NCBI GenBank assembly: GCA_002353555.1
Contig: DEJO01000048.1
Coordinates: 319-28,727, forward strand
Direction: 5' to 3'
DNA length: 28,409 bases
From: Prevotella sp. UBA2746
GTDB lineage: Bacteria > Bacteroidota > Bacteroidia > Bacteroidales > Bacteroidaceae
Made by a program: the position numbers and the translations under genes. Shown piece by piece: positions 1 through 7,856 of this stretch; the stretch's first letter is position 1, and the number at the start of each line of letters is the position of its first letter. Below the pieces are notes generated by a model, which was not told the origin of the DNA, did no database searches, and worked only from the letters and a program-made list of their open reading frames with translations.

Positions 1-311
1 TGGTGAACACGGGCTGGAACGGTACCGGCAAGCGTATCTCCATCCGCGACACACGCGGTATCATCGACGCCATCCTCGGCGGTGCCATCCTGAACGCACC
101 TACGAAGAAGATTCCTTACTTCAACTTTGAGGTTCCGACAGAGCTTGAAGGCGTTGACACCAACATCCTCGACCCGCGCGACACCTACGCTGACGCTGCA
201 CAGTGGGACGAGAAGGCTAAGGACCTGGCCGCACGCTTCATCAAGAACTTCAAGAAGTACGAAGGCAACGAGGCTGGCAAGGCTCTCGTAGCTGCTGGTC
301 CGCAGTTGTAA
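1..311 (+). CDS. pckA: Phosphoenolpyruvate carboxykinase (ATP), C-terminal fragment
   Basis: This is the last ~103 residues of ATP-dependent PEP carboxykinase, which interconverts oxaloacetate and phosphoenolpyruvate in the cytosol (in Bacteroidetes often in the CO2-fixing direction toward succinate). The gene is cut by the left edge; the frame is open from base 3 to the TAA at 309-311. Visible is the conserved segment VNTGWNGTGKRISIRDTRGI followed by the 'IIDAIL' stretch and the 'IPYFNFEVPTE' motif typical of the family's C-terminal domain. The catalytic P-loop and metal-binding residues lie upstream of the window. The stop codon is followed after 3 bases by a GC-rich palindromic repeat and then by a strong hairpin shared with the convergent lipoprotein gene. 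Family assignment is confident; the reading direction in metabolism is inference. Confidence 0.93.
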   Translation, partial: VNTGWNGTGKRISIRDTRGIIDAILGGAILNAPTKKIPYFNFEVPTELEGVDTNILDPRDTYADAAQWDEKAKDLAARFIKNFKKYEGNEAGKALVAAGPQL

Positions 312-314
312 TAA

Positions 315-351
315 CCCACCCCCGCCCCCTCCCGTGTGGGAGGGGAGACGG
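315..351 (+). repeat. GC-rich palindromic element, copy A
   Basis: C-rich left half CCCACCCCCGCCCCCTCCC, short spacer, then GGGAGGGGAGAC. It can fold as CCCCTCCC/GGGAGGGG. It shares the pattern CCACCCCC-N-CCCTCC-N-GG-N-GGGGAG with copies at 11692, 16205 and 20172 and more weakly with 7303. It begins right after the pckA stop. Confidence 0.7.
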
Positions 352-406
352 GATAGGTTCCCCGATGGTTATGGGTCGGGACCTGTCTCAGGGGCTGAAA
401 CCATAT

Positions 407-454
407 AAGAAGGCGGCATGATGCATCTTGATAGAGCATCATGTCGCCCTTCTT
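407..454. terminator. Bidirectional terminator-like hairpin between convergent pckA and lipoprotein gene
   Basis: AAGAAGGCGGCATGATGC (407-424) pairs with GCATCATGTCGCCCTTCTT (436-454) with one bulge and one G-U pair, giving an ~18-bp stem and an 11-nt loop. The T-run after it is weak. It sits between the two convergent stop codons (311 and 471). A second, weaker inverted repeat (GAGAC/AGGT at ~344-358 against ACCT/GTCTC at 381-389) precedes it. Confidence 0.7.
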
Positions 455-470
455 GTTGTCGGAAGCCTTT

Positions 471-851
471 CTATTCCTGGTTCAGCTTCTCAGCTTCCTG
501 ATTCAGCTTCTCAGCATCCTGGTTCAGCTTCTCAGCTTCCTGGTTCATTTCTTCAGCCATCTTGTCAACCTTGCTGATAATCTCGGTAACCTTCACCTTC
601 TGAGCCGTGCTCAGCTGGTCTTCCATCTGGCTGACCTCACCGGCTATCGTGCCTATCTTGGTCAGCACGGCCTCGGCTTTCACGGCAGCAGAGAGGTCAC
701 CTTTAACCATCTTGTCCTTGAGTTCTTGGAACTCGTTGAGGCTTTGCTCCAGTTCCGCAATCTTTTGTGCACCTTCCGGGTTGTCCTTACTGCCGCAAGA
801 GGTCAGTGTCAAAGCAGCAAACATCGCTGCAATCATCATCAGTTTCTTCAT
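471..851 (-). CDS. Small lipoprotein with C-terminal heptad repeats
   Basis: A 126-residue predicted lipoprotein. The start at 851 gives a clean signal peptide with lipobox LTSC (Cys19); an upstream in-frame ATG at 896 would place 15 poor residues before it and is less likely. The mature part is charged and helical. Its end is an exact 7-residue repeat, (Q)EAEKLNQ-DAEKLNQ-EAEKLNQE, which matches coiled-coil periodicity and is encoded by near-identical 21-bp DNA repeats. No catalytic motif is visible. A Skp-like or Lpp-like spacer/structural role is possible but unproven. It has its own promoter (minus-strand TATCTTTG at 920-927) and converges with pckA. I do not recognise a named family. Confidence 0.85.
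   Translation of the reverse strand: MKKLMMIAAMFAALTLTSCGSKDNPEGAQKIAELEQSLNEFQELKDKMVKGDLSAAVKAEAVLTKIGTIAGEVSQMEDQLSTAQKVKVTEIISKVDKMAEEMNQEAEKLNQDAEKLNQEAEKLNQE
472..545 (-). repeat. 21-bp tandem repeats encoding the EAEKLNQ heptads
   Basis: Three and a half near-identical 21-bp units (plus-strand unit CCTGGTTCAGCTTCTCAGCTT with few substitutions) lie at the 3' end of the lipoprotein gene. Because the unit is a multiple of 3, gain or loss of units would keep the frame. Confidence 0.85.
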
Positions 852-919
852 GTTTTTGTCGGTTGTTTTATGGGTTAATAAATAAGTTGATATCATTATG
901 ATGGCTCATGACGATGCTG

Positions 920-927
920 CAAAGATA
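920..927 (-). promoter_or_regulatory. Promoter -7 box of lipoprotein gene
   Basis: Minus-strand TATCTTTG followed by C, an exact match to the Bacteroidetes housekeeping consensus TAnnTTTG, 68 bases upstream of the ATG at 851. Confidence 0.7.
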
Positions 928-975
928 TAGAATTTATCCGAATAAAACTTAAAAAACGCCGTTTTAACCCATATT

Positions 976-997
976 TTGCATAATAAAAGGTGGAAAT
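976..997 (+). promoter_or_regulatory. Upstream element shared with secDF promoter (copy 1)
   Basis: TTGCATAATAAA-A-GGTGGAAAT. The same two blocks occur at 26574-26596 upstream of secDF. In both places the element ends 23-25 bases before the TAnnTTTG box. Function unknown; it could be an extended -33 region or a regulator site. Confidence 0.45.
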
Positions 998-1022
998 GGC
1001 GTTTTATTTAAGGATTTCTGAT

Positions 1023-1030
1023 TAAATTTG
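1023..1030 (+). promoter_or_regulatory. Promoter -7 box of DUF6242-like lipoprotein / envelope gene block
   Basis: TAAATTTG followed by C matches TAnnTTTG. The expected start of transcription is near 1036, giving a leader of about 20 bases before the ATG at 1055. No other TAnnTTTG box was found ahead of the downstream genes through murI. Confidence 0.65.
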
Positions 1031-1054
1031 CAAGCAAAAATTCAAAAGCGACTG

Positions 1055-2440
1055 ATGAAAAGAAAGATCATACCTATTGTCATGTTGTGCTCGATGGCAT
1101 TGATGTTGACGGCATGTTCCAGACATGACAGTAACAGCGACAACTACTCATATAACGGTGATGCAGCCATCACCAGTTTCTCTTTGGGAACCGTAAACCG
1201 CTACCTTTTAGGCGTGAGGAAGTCAACGGGCGTGAAGGACAGTGTGTATAAGACAACTGTCACAGGCTCAGAGTATGAATTCTATATCGACCAGCTGAAG
1301 GGAGAGATTTACAATCCCGACTCGCTGCCCTACGGTTGTGATGCTTCTCACATCCTGGCAACGATTACCAGCAAGAACAACGGTACCATCGGACTGAAGA
1401 CTCCTGAGAGTGGCGACTTCTACTATTACGTGTCAAGCGACTCCATCGACTTCTCGCAGGGGCTTACCATCCGTGTCGTCTCGCAGAACGGAGAGAACGA
1501 GAAAGACTATACCGTCAAGGTGAACGTCCACAAGCAGGAAGGCAACGAGTTCAACTGGGCTGAGGCGGGGACGGCTCCTGCCTTGGCAACGGCACCGCAA
1601 ATGCGACTTGCGGGTACGCTGAACAACGTCTACGCCCTGGCACAGAACACAGACGGAAGCCGCACGCTGGTCTACGACCTGAAGAAGTATCTTGCCAACA
1701 ACGGCGAGAGTGCCATCCGCGAGTTTGGTCCGAATGCGTGGCAGAACGTAGCGGTCATCGGCGAGAGGATGTTTGTAGCCGACGAAGGCATGCTCTACTC
1801 CTTTGAGAACGGACAGCTTACAGAAACCCTGTCGTTAGACAGTCAGGTGAAGCAGCTGTTGGGTGCGAGTGCCATCAAGCTCTATGCCCTTTCAACCGGT
1901 GGCAACCTGCTGTCGTCAGAAGACGACGGTCGGACGTGGACGACGGAAGTCTTCAATGACGGTGCGGCTTTCCTCCCGACAGAGAACTTAGCGATATCAT
2001 GGAACAGCATGAGAGGTTCTGCCGACAACAGCCGTGTGGTGCTGGCAGGCACTAACGCCAGCTATGAGCGCATGCTGGTGTGGACGAAGATAGAAGACCC
2101 GATAGGTGTGTATTCGTCTAACTGGGACTATATAGACTTGTCGGGTGACTATCGCTATGCCGCTCCCAAGTTGTCGAACCTGAGCGTGCTGCCTTACGAC
2201 GGCAACTATCTTGCCTTGGGCATGAACGCTGCCGGCAAGTATTACTTCCTGTTGAGCCTGGACGGTGGCATCACCTGGAAGACCAACAGCCAGTATGCCT
2301 ATCCGTCGGCATTCAGTCAGACGGGCAGTGTTTTCGGCGCTACCGTCGACGGTGACAAGTTCATCTGGCTGGCAGACCGCACGGGTAAGGTATGGAGAGG
2401 ACGCCTGAACCGGCTCGGATGGAAGTCGGCTAATTCATAG
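1055..2440 (+). CDS. DUF6242-like surface or periplasmic lipoprotein with Asp-box repeats
   Basis: A 461-residue lipoprotein with signal peptide and lipobox LTAC (Cys21). I chose ATG 1055 because an upstream TTG (1028) overlaps the promoter box. After an N-terminal beta-sandwich-like part (about residues 35-160, ending in a 'YTVKVNV' strand), the rest looks like a beta-propeller or sialidase-like fold. Two Asp-box (BNR) motifs are visible, S-S-E-D-D-G-R-T-W and S-L-D-G-G-I-T-W, but no sialidase catalytic residues were identified. This architecture fits Bacteroidetes DUF6242 proteins of unknown function. It is the first gene after the promoter at 1023 and precedes the outer-membrane assembly genes, which suggests an envelope location. 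Function is unknown. Confidence 0.82.
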   Translation: MKRKIIPIVMLCSMALMLTACSRHDSNSDNYSYNGDAAITSFSLGTVNRYLLGVRKSTGVKDSVYKTTVTGSEYEFYIDQLKGEIYNPDSLPYGCDASHILATITSKNNGTIGLKTPESGDFYYYVSSDSIDFSQGLTIRVVSQNGENEKDYTVKVNVHKQEGNEFNWAEAGTAPALATAPQMRLAGTLNNVYALAQNTDGSRTLVYDLKKYLANNGESAIREFGPNAWQNVAVIGERMFVADEGMLYSFENGQLTETLSLDSQVKQLLGASAIKLYALSTGGNLLSSEDDGRTWTTEVFNDGAAFLPTENLAISWNSMRGSADNSRVVLAGTNASYERMLVWTKIEDPIGVYSSNWDYIDLSGDYRYAAPKLSNLSVLPYDGNYLALGMNAAGKYYFLLSLDGGITWKTNSQYAYPSAFSQTGSVFGATVDGDKFIWLADRTGKVWRGRLNRLGWKSANS

Positions 2441-2492
2441 TTCATAATTGACAAATCACAATTAACAATTGACAATTCATAATTCACAATTG
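2441..2492 (+). repeat. AT-rich degenerate short tandem repeats
   Basis: Repeated AATTGACAA / AATTCACAA / AATTCATAA-like units of 8-9 bases fill the gap between two genes. A shorter relative (AATTGACAATTGACAATTTG) follows bamA at 6572-6592. No promoter box is visible in it. Confidence 0.65.
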
Positions 2493-3185
2493 ATGAGGTC
2501 TGCCGTTATTTATATTCTGCTTCTGGTTGCTGCCCTTCCGATGAAGGCGCAGGACGATGTGGAGTACCGCATGGAGATAGGTGCCGGCGGTGGACTTGTG
2601 GGTTACTTGGGCGACTTCAACGAGAACATCACCAAGAACCTGCAACCCATGGGGGCTGCGATTGTGCGCTATAACTTCGACACCTACAAGAGCATGCGCC
2701 TGAACGTGAGCTTCGGTAAGCTCAAGGCGAACTCCAGGGATGTCAAGACCTACTATCCGCCTTACGCGATGGTCAACTATCAGGCCGACAACCCTGTGGT
2801 AGACGTGGGCATGACCTTCGAGTATAACTTCCTTCCCTATGGCACGGGTAAGGAGTATCGCGGTGCCAAGAGGCTCGTGCCGTACTTGTTCGGCGGACTG
2901 GGAGCTACCTATGTCAAACTGAAAGACAGCGAGAAGAAGAGTGTCTTTACGGCAAACGTGCCGATAGGCATCGGACTGAAATACAAGGTCGGCGCCCGCA
3001 TGAACGTAGGACTGGAGTGGGCGATGCACTTCACCCTGTCCGACGACCTCGACGGAGCTAAAGACCCTTACGGCATATCCAGCAAGGGAGCCTTCAAGAA
3101 CACGGAGTGCTACTCTACGCTGATGGTCACCTTCAGCTATAGCTTCTTGCAGAAATGCAAGGTGTGTCATAACCAAGACGAATAA
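2493..3185 (+). CDS. DUF6089-like outer-membrane beta-barrel protein
   Basis: A 230-residue protein with a signal peptide (residues 1-19, cleavage after ...MKAQ) followed by alternating hydrophobic/aromatic strands ('EIGAGGGLVGYLGDFN', 'LVPYLFGGLGATYVKL', 'IGIGLKYKVGARMNVGLEWAMHF', 'STLMVTFSYSFL') typical of a small 8-stranded barrel. This resembles Bacteroidetes DUF6089 proteins, which commonly lie upstream of uppS-bamA. ATG 2493 was chosen over 2469 because it starts the signal peptide directly. It ends 14 bases before uppS, so co-transcription is likely. The C-terminus after the last strand carries CKVCH, formally a CXXCH motif, which is unusual. The exact role is unknown. Confidence 0.82.
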   Translation: MRSAVIYILLLVAALPMKAQDDVEYRMEIGAGGGLVGYLGDFNENITKNLQPMGAAIVRYNFDTYKSMRLNVSFGKLKANSRDVKTYYPPYAMVNYQADNPVVDVGMTFEYNFLPYGTGKEYRGAKRLVPYLFGGLGATYVKLKDSEKKSVFTANVPIGIGLKYKVGARMNVGLEWAMHFTLSDDLDGAKDPYGISSKGAFKNTECYSTLMVTFSYSFLQKCKVCHNQDE

Positions 3186-3199
3186 AACAACAACAAGAT

Positions 3200-3934
3200 A
3201 TGAGTACGATTCCTCAGCATATCGCCATCATCATGGATGGCAACGGACGATGGGCGACAAAGCGCAACCAGCCAAGAAGCTACGGTCATCAGGCTGGCGT
3301 GGAGACGGTGCGGCGCATTACGGCAGAGTGTGTGCGCTTAGGTGTGAAATACCTGACGCTCTATACCTTCTCAACGGAAAACTGGAACCGCCCTTCCGAC
3401 GAGATTGCCGCCCTCATGGGATTGGTGCTCACCTCACTTGAAGACGAAATCTTCATGAAGCACAATGTACGCTTCCGCGTCATCGGCGACATGAAACGGT
3501 TGCCGGAAGAGGTGCAGCAGAAGCTGCGTGATACCGAGGAGCATACCAAGGACAATGATGCCATGACGATGGTGGTGGCGTTGAGCTACTCCAGCCGTTG
3601 GGAAATCACGAATACCGTCAAAGAGATCGTGACTGCGGGAGGTGTGCATGCCGAGGACATCACCGAGGACTTTATCAGCCAGCACCTGCAGACCAGCTTC
3701 ATGCCCGATCCCGACCTGCTGATAAGGACCGGCGGCGAGTTGCGCATCAGCAACTACCTGCTCTGGCAGATTGCCTATTCGGAACTCTACTTCTGCGACA
3801 CTTACTGGCCTGACTTCAACGAGGACGACCTGCGCAAGGCTATCGAAAGCTATGAGCATCGTCAGCGTCGGTACGGCAAGACCGAAGCGCAGGTAGAAGC
3901 GGAGAATGGCGAGAATGAATCAACGAAGAAATGA
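3200..3934 (+). CDS. uppS: Isoprenyl transferase (undecaprenyl diphosphate synthase)
   Basis: A 244-residue cis-prenyltransferase that condenses isopentenyl diphosphates onto farnesyl diphosphate to make the C55 carrier lipid used for peptidoglycan and O-antigen. Visible motifs: the catalytic MDGNGRWA (Asp13), 'TLYTFSTENWNRP', and the C-terminal 'DLLIRTGGELRISNYLLWQ...ELYF...WPDF' block that binds diphosphate and Mg2+. Length is normal for the family. Its TGA overlaps the bamA ATG (ATGA at 3931-3934), implying translational coupling between lipid-carrier synthesis and outer-membrane assembly genes. Confidence 0.97.
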   Translation: MSTIPQHIAIIMDGNGRWATKRNQPRSYGHQAGVETVRRITAECVRLGVKYLTLYTFSTENWNRPSDEIAALMGLVLTSLEDEIFMKHNVRFRVIGDMKRLPEEVQQKLRDTEEHTKDNDAMTMVVALSYSSRWEITNTVKEIVTAGGVHAEDITEDFISQHLQTSFMPDPDLLIRTGGELRISNYLLWQIAYSELYFCDTYWPDFNEDDLRKAIESYEHRQRRYGKTEAQVEAENGENESTKK

Positions 3935-6567
3935 ATAACAGAAGAATGACAAGTTCCTATATATATAATAAGGTGTGCCTGTTGGCCATTCTCCTCATGG
4001 GAGTAAGCCTTCAGTCTGCGGCACAGGAAAAAATCATCAATCCCTCTATCAGCTATTCAGACGCTCCGCGCAATGTCATCATCGGAGGTCTGACGGTGTC
4101 GGGTGTGCAGGGATATGAAGACTATGTGCTCACCAGTATCTCTGGACTGGCTGTCGGACAGCGTATAGAGCTGCCGGGAAGTCAGATAACACAAGCCATC
4201 AAGCGCTATTGGAAACACGGATTGTTCTCGGATGTGTCGATAGCTGCCGACTCCATCGTCGGCGACTCTGCCTATCTGCACATCTATCTCAAGTTGCGTC
4301 CTCGTGTCTCTACCATCAACTACTTCGGCCTGAAGAAGAGCGAGAGGGAGGATATGGAGCAGAAGCTCGGCATCATCAAGGGCGGACAGATTACTCCGAA
4401 CATGTTGGACCGTGCCAGGACATTGGCTCAGCGCTACTTTGAAGGCAAGGGTTACAAGAATGCGGAGATTACTATCCGGCAGCGTGACGACGTCACCAAC
4501 CCCAACCATGTCATCTTGGACATTGACGTAGACAAGAAGCAGAAGATCAAGGTGAAGAAGATCGTCATTGACGGCAACGAGAAACTGTCTGACAAGAAGC
4601 TCAAAGGTAACCTCTTCAAGAACGGAGCATTTAAGAAGTTGCACGAAACGGGAAAGCTGTCCAGCTTCTTGAAGTCGAAGAAGTTTACTCCAGAGCGATG
4701 GGAAGAAGACAAGAAGAACGTCATAGACAAATACAACGAATACGGATACCGCGATGCCGTCATCGTGAAAGACAGTGTCTGGAACATCGACAGCAAGCAC
4801 GTTGGTGTATACCTGAAGATAGACGAAGGACAGAAATACTACCTGCGCAACGTGACATGGGTCGGCAACACGGTTTATACCACCGACCAGCTGAACCGGT
4901 TGCTGGAGATGAAGAAGGGTGACGTCTACAACCAGAAGCTGCTGAACAAGCGACTCACCGAGGATGAAGATGCCGTAGGTAACGCTTACTGGAACAACGG
5001 ATACCTGTTCTACAACCTGCAACCGACGGAAGTGAACATCGTGGGCGACTCCATAGACCTGGAGATGCGTATCTTTGAAGGACAGCAGGCGCACATCAGC
5101 AACGTGCGTATCAACGGAAACACACGTATCTATGAGAATGTGGTGCGCCGTGAGCTGCGTACCAAGCCGGGCGACCTCTTCTCGAAGGAGGCGCTCTCGC
5201 GTACCGCACGTGAGTTGGCATCCATGGGTCACTTCGACCCGGAGGCTGTCAGCCCCGACGTGAAGCCTAACTACGAGGACGGTACGGTAGACATCAACTG
5301 GAACCTGAAGCAGAAGTCCAACGACCAGATAGAGTTCTCGTTAGGTTGGGGACAGACGGGCGTCATCGGACGTGTGGGACTGAAGTTGAACAACTTCTCC
5401 ATGGCCAACCTCTTCAGGAAGAAGGGTGAGCGAAGAGGTATCATGCCGATTGGCGATGGTGAGGTGGTATCGCTCGGCGTACAGACCAACGGACGCTACT
5501 ACCAGTCGTACAACGCTTCCTACTCTACGGGATGGCTCGGCGGAAAGCGACCCATCCAGTTCAGTGTCAGCGCTAACTACAGTAAGATGACATCAGTGTC
5601 GGACAACTACTATAACAGTGCCGTCATGAACAACTACTGGAACTACTATGGTGGTGTCGGTTCGCTGGGAAGGTCGAGCATGGAAAGCTACTATGACCCC
5701 GACAAGTATATCCAGGTGCTCGGAGGTAGTATCGGATGGGGTAAGCGACTGCGTTGGCCGGATGACTACTTCACCTTGTCGATGCATCTGTCTTATACCC
5801 GCTACATGATGAAGAACTGGAACTACCTGCTCATCACCAACGGTGCTTCCAACAACCTCAACCTGGGCATCTCGCTGTCGCGTGTCTCTACCGACAACCA
5901 GCTGTTCCCACGTCGCGGTTCTGAGTTCAGCGTGTCGCTGACGCTCACGCCGCCATGGTCGGTGTTCAACAAGAAAGACTATGCTAACCTGGCTAAGGAT
6001 GCGACCTCTCCTACTTATCAGTCGGAGATACAGGAGAAGTACCGATGGATTGAATACCACAAGTGGAAGTTCAAGTCAAGAACATTTACTGCTCTCACCA
6101 ATGGTCAGAAGTGTTTCGTGCTGATGACACGTGTCGAGATGGGTATCCTGGGATCATACAACAGGCATAACAAGTCGCCGTTTGAGACATTCTATGTCGG
6201 TGGTGACGGCATGAGCGGATATTCCTACGGCTATTCGGAAGAAACGATCGGACTGCGTGGTTATGAGAATGGTTCTATCGGCTATCCGTCATACGCCTAC
6301 GACCGCTTCACACTGGAGTTGAGATACCCCTTCCTCTTGGGCAACACCACCATTTACGGACTGGGCTTCTTGGAGGCGGGTAACGCTTGGCAGGAAATCC
6401 GCAACTTCAACCCCTTCGACATGAAGCGTTCTGCCGGTATCGGTGTCCGCCTGTTCCTGCCAATGGTGGGTATGATGGGTATCGACTGGGGTTATGGCTT
6501 CGACAAGGTTTCCAGTGGTTCACGCGGTGGCAGCCAGTTCCACTTCGTACTGGGACAGGAGTTCTAA
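3931..6567 (+). CDS. bamA: Outer-membrane protein assembly factor BamA
   Basis: An 878-residue Omp85-family protein that inserts beta-barrel proteins into the outer membrane. The N-terminal signal peptide ends near ...LQSAAQ (~residue 32). Several POTRA domains follow (roughly residues 45-475; repeated 'V..I...GN....' cores such as 'KIKVKKIVIDGNEKLSDKKLKG' and 'HISNVRINGNTRIYENVVRRELRTKPGDLF'). The barrel (about 480-878) carries the conserved LRGYE motif (the VRGF-type loop-6 signature) and ends in phenylalanine (...HFVLGQEF), the usual barrel-terminal signal. It overlaps uppS by 4 bases and is followed by skp-like genes encoding periplasmic chaperones for the same substrates. Length is typical of Bacteroidetes BamA. 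Confidence 0.96.
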   Translation: MNNRRMTSSYIYNKVCLLAILLMGVSLQSAAQEKIINPSISYSDAPRNVIIGGLTVSGVQGYEDYVLTSISGLAVGQRIELPGSQITQAIKRYWKHGLFSDVSIAADSIVGDSAYLHIYLKLRPRVSTINYFGLKKSEREDMEQKLGIIKGGQITPNMLDRARTLAQRYFEGKGYKNAEITIRQRDDVTNPNHVILDIDVDKKQKIKVKKIVIDGNEKLSDKKLKGNLFKNGAFKKLHETGKLSSFLKSKKFTPERWEEDKKNVIDKYNEYGYRDAVIVKDSVWNIDSKHVGVYLKIDEGQKYYLRNVTWVGNTVYTTDQLNRLLEMKKGDVYNQKLLNKRLTEDEDAVGNAYWNNGYLFYNLQPTEVNIVGDSIDLEMRIFEGQQAHISNVRINGNTRIYENVVRRELRTKPGDLFSKEALSRTARELASMGHFDPEAVSPDVKPNYEDGTVDINWNLKQKSNDQIEFSLGWGQTGVIGRVGLKLNNFSMANLFRKKGERRGIMPIGDGEVVSLGVQTNGRYYQSYNASYSTGWLGGKRPIQFSVSANYSKMTSVSDNYYNSAVMNNYWNYYGGVGSLGRSSMESYYDPDKYIQVLGGSIGWGKRLRWPDDYFTLSMHLSYTRYMMKNWNYLLITNGASNNLNLGISLSRVSTDNQLFPRRGSEFSVSLTLTPPWSVFNKKDYANLAKDATSPTYQSEIQEKYRWIEYHKWKFKSRTFTALTNGQKCFVLMTRVEMGILGSYNRHNKSPFETFYVGGDGMSGYSYGYSEETIGLRGYENGSIGYPSYAYDRFTLELRYPFLLGNTTIYGLGFLEAGNAWQEIRNFNPFDMKRSAGIGVRLFLPMVGMMGIDWGYGFDKVSSGSRGGSQFHFVLGQEF

Positions 6568-6571
6568 GTTA

Positions 6572-6592
6572 TAATTGACAATTGACAATTTG
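6572..6592 (+). repeat. AATTGACA short tandem repeat
   Basis: Two and a half units of an ATTGACAA-type repeat lie just after the bamA stop. The unit is related to that at 2441-2492. Confidence 0.5.
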
Positions 6593-6661
6593 AAATAAAC
6601 GAAAGAAGACAGCTAACGTCAAAAGAAAGAGCAACATAATTAAACATAGGAGATAAAGACG

Positions 6662-7174
6662 ATGAAGAAAGTAATGATGATATGCCTCTTTGCTGTAGCA
6701 GCAATGACGGCAAGTGCACAGAAGTTCGCCCTCATCGACATGGAGTATATCCTGAAAAACGTGCCTGCCTATGAGCGTGCCAACGAACAGTTGAATCAGG
6801 TCAGCAAGAAATGGCAGGCTGAGGTGGAGGCGCTCAATACGGAAGCCAGCACCTTGTATAAGAACTACCAGAACGAGGTGGTCTTCCTGTCACAAGAGCA
6901 GAAGAAGGCCAAGCAGGAGGCTATCATGCAGAAGGAGAAGGAAGCCAGCGAACTCAAACGCAAGTATTTCGGTCCGGAGGGTGAGCTTTTCAAGAAGCGT
7001 ACCTCACTGATGACTCCTATTCAGGACGAGATCTACAACGCCGTAAAGGACATTTCTGACCAGCGCGGCTACTCTCTTGTCGTAGACCGTGCCGCCAATG
7101 CCGGCATCATCTTCGGTTCGCCGAAGGTGGACATCAGCAATGAGGTGCTGCAGAAACTCGGTTATGGCAACTAA
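6662..7174 (+). CDS. OmpH/Skp-family periplasmic chaperone, paralog 1
   Basis: A 170-residue Skp/OmpH-like protein: signal peptide (1-19, ...MTASAQ), first core strand KFALIDMEYILKNVPAYERA, a long charged coiled-coil (about residues 45-110), then the closing core 'IYNAVKDISDQRGYSLVVDRAANAGIIFGSPKVDIS'. Skp trimers hold unfolded outer-membrane proteins in the periplasm for delivery to BamA, whose gene lies immediately upstream (94 bases). It is the first of three tandem paralogs with similar architecture but low identity. No Bacteroidetes promoter box was seen in the gap, so it is probably transcribed with bamA. Confidence 0.93.
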   Translation: MKKVMMICLFAVAAMTASAQKFALIDMEYILKNVPAYERANEQLNQVSKKWQAEVEALNTEASTLYKNYQNEVVFLSQEQKKAKQEAIMQKEKEASELKRKYFGPEGELFKKRTSLMTPIQDEIYNAVKDISDQRGYSLVVDRAANAGIIFGSPKVDISNEVLQKLGYGN

Positions 7175-7208
7175 GGATGGCAAACACTTGAGCATACTGT
7201 CATCGTTT

Positions 7209-7250
7209 CTATAGTATCTATAGTATCTATAGTATCTATAGAATCTATAG
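7209..7250 (+). repeat. 9-bp CTATAGTAT tandem repeat
   Basis: Three perfect CTATAGTAT units, one CTATAGAAT and a final CTATAG, with no gene. Each unit contains the palindrome CTATAG. It lies between skp paralogs 1 and 2; copy number could vary between strains. Confidence 0.9.
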
Positions 7251-7302
7251 CATAAGACGAAAAAAAAGAAAATAAACATTTAATATTAACCGGGGTGAAA
7301 CA

Positions 7303-7328
7303 TGCCCCAACCTCCTGACGAAGGAGGA
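7303..7328 (+). repeat. GC-rich palindromic element, degenerate copy B
   Basis: TGCCCCAACCTCCTGACGAA followed by GGAGGA; stem CCTCCT/AGGAGG. It resembles a shortened version of copies A and E and lies in the leader of skp paralog 2, 22 bases before the ATG. Confidence 0.5.
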
Positions 7329-7349
7329 CAAACAACAAACAACAAACAA

Positions 7350-7844
7350 ATGAAAAAGATTATTTTAATGTTGATGCTCTGTGCACCAGTAGCTACATTC
7401 GCACAGAAGTTCGGACATCTTGACTCACAGGCTTTGATTTCTTCTCTTCCGGAAGCCATCAAAATACAGGGTGAGCTGGAAGCACAAGGCAAGATTTATG
7501 AGAACGATCTCAAGGCTATGCAGGACGAATTGCAGCGCAAGGCAGAGGAGTATGACAAGACCAAGAGTACCATGAATGAAACCAAGAAGGCTGAAACTGA
7601 GAAGACGTTGCAGGATATGTACACCAAGATTCAGCAGCAGGCTCAGGACAACCAGACTGCATTCAACAAGTTGCAGCAAGAGAAGCTCGGCCCAATTCTC
7701 GACAAGGTTCGTAAGGCTATCGAGGAAGTAGCTAAGGCTGGAGGCTATGTCTATATCATGGAGAAGGCTGCCGGTCAGCCCCTCTTCATCAACGATGCTA
7801 TCAGCAAGGATATCACAGCTGAAGTGAAAGCGAAGCTGAAGTAA
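7350..7844 (+). CDS. OmpH/Skp-family periplasmic chaperone, paralog 2
   Basis: A 164-residue Skp/OmpH-like protein. The start at ATG 7350 begins a signal peptide (MKKIILMLMLCAPVATFAQ); the longer frame from 7302 would place 16 polar residues translated from a repeat in front of it. The core strand KFGHLDSQALISSLPEA is followed by a long Q/K/E-rich coiled coil (about residues 40-115) and the closing 'IEEVAKAGGYVYIMEKAAGQPLFI'. The 175-base gap from paralog 1 holds a 9-bp tandem repeat and a GC-rich palindrome. The gene is followed at once by a strong terminator-like hairpin. Probable role: chaperone for outer-membrane proteins. Confidence 0.93.
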   Translation: MKKIILMLMLCAPVATFAQKFGHLDSQALISSLPEAIKIQGELEAQGKIYENDLKAMQDELQRKAEEYDKTKSTMNETKKAETEKTLQDMYTKIQQQAQDNQTAFNKLQQEKLGPILDKVRKAIEEVAKAGGYVYIMEKAAGQPLFINDAISKDITAEVKAKLK

Positions 7845-7856
7845 TATGCCTGTCAT

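Noticed and set aside
1028..1054. Alternative TTG start for the DUF6242-like lipoprotein
   Set aside because: The TTG is the end of the TAAATTTG promoter box, and starting at ATG 1055 gives a proper lipoprotein signal peptide.
4057..5232. Long open frame (391 codons) on the minus strand inside bamA
   Set aside because: It lies opposite a clearly recognised gene, has no family resemblance, no promoter, and a composition (Val/Leu/His/Gln-rich) typical of complementary-strand shadows of biased codons.
7209..7250. CRISPR-like repeats
   Set aside because: Units are 9 bases long and directly adjacent with no spacers; this is a simple tandem repeat.
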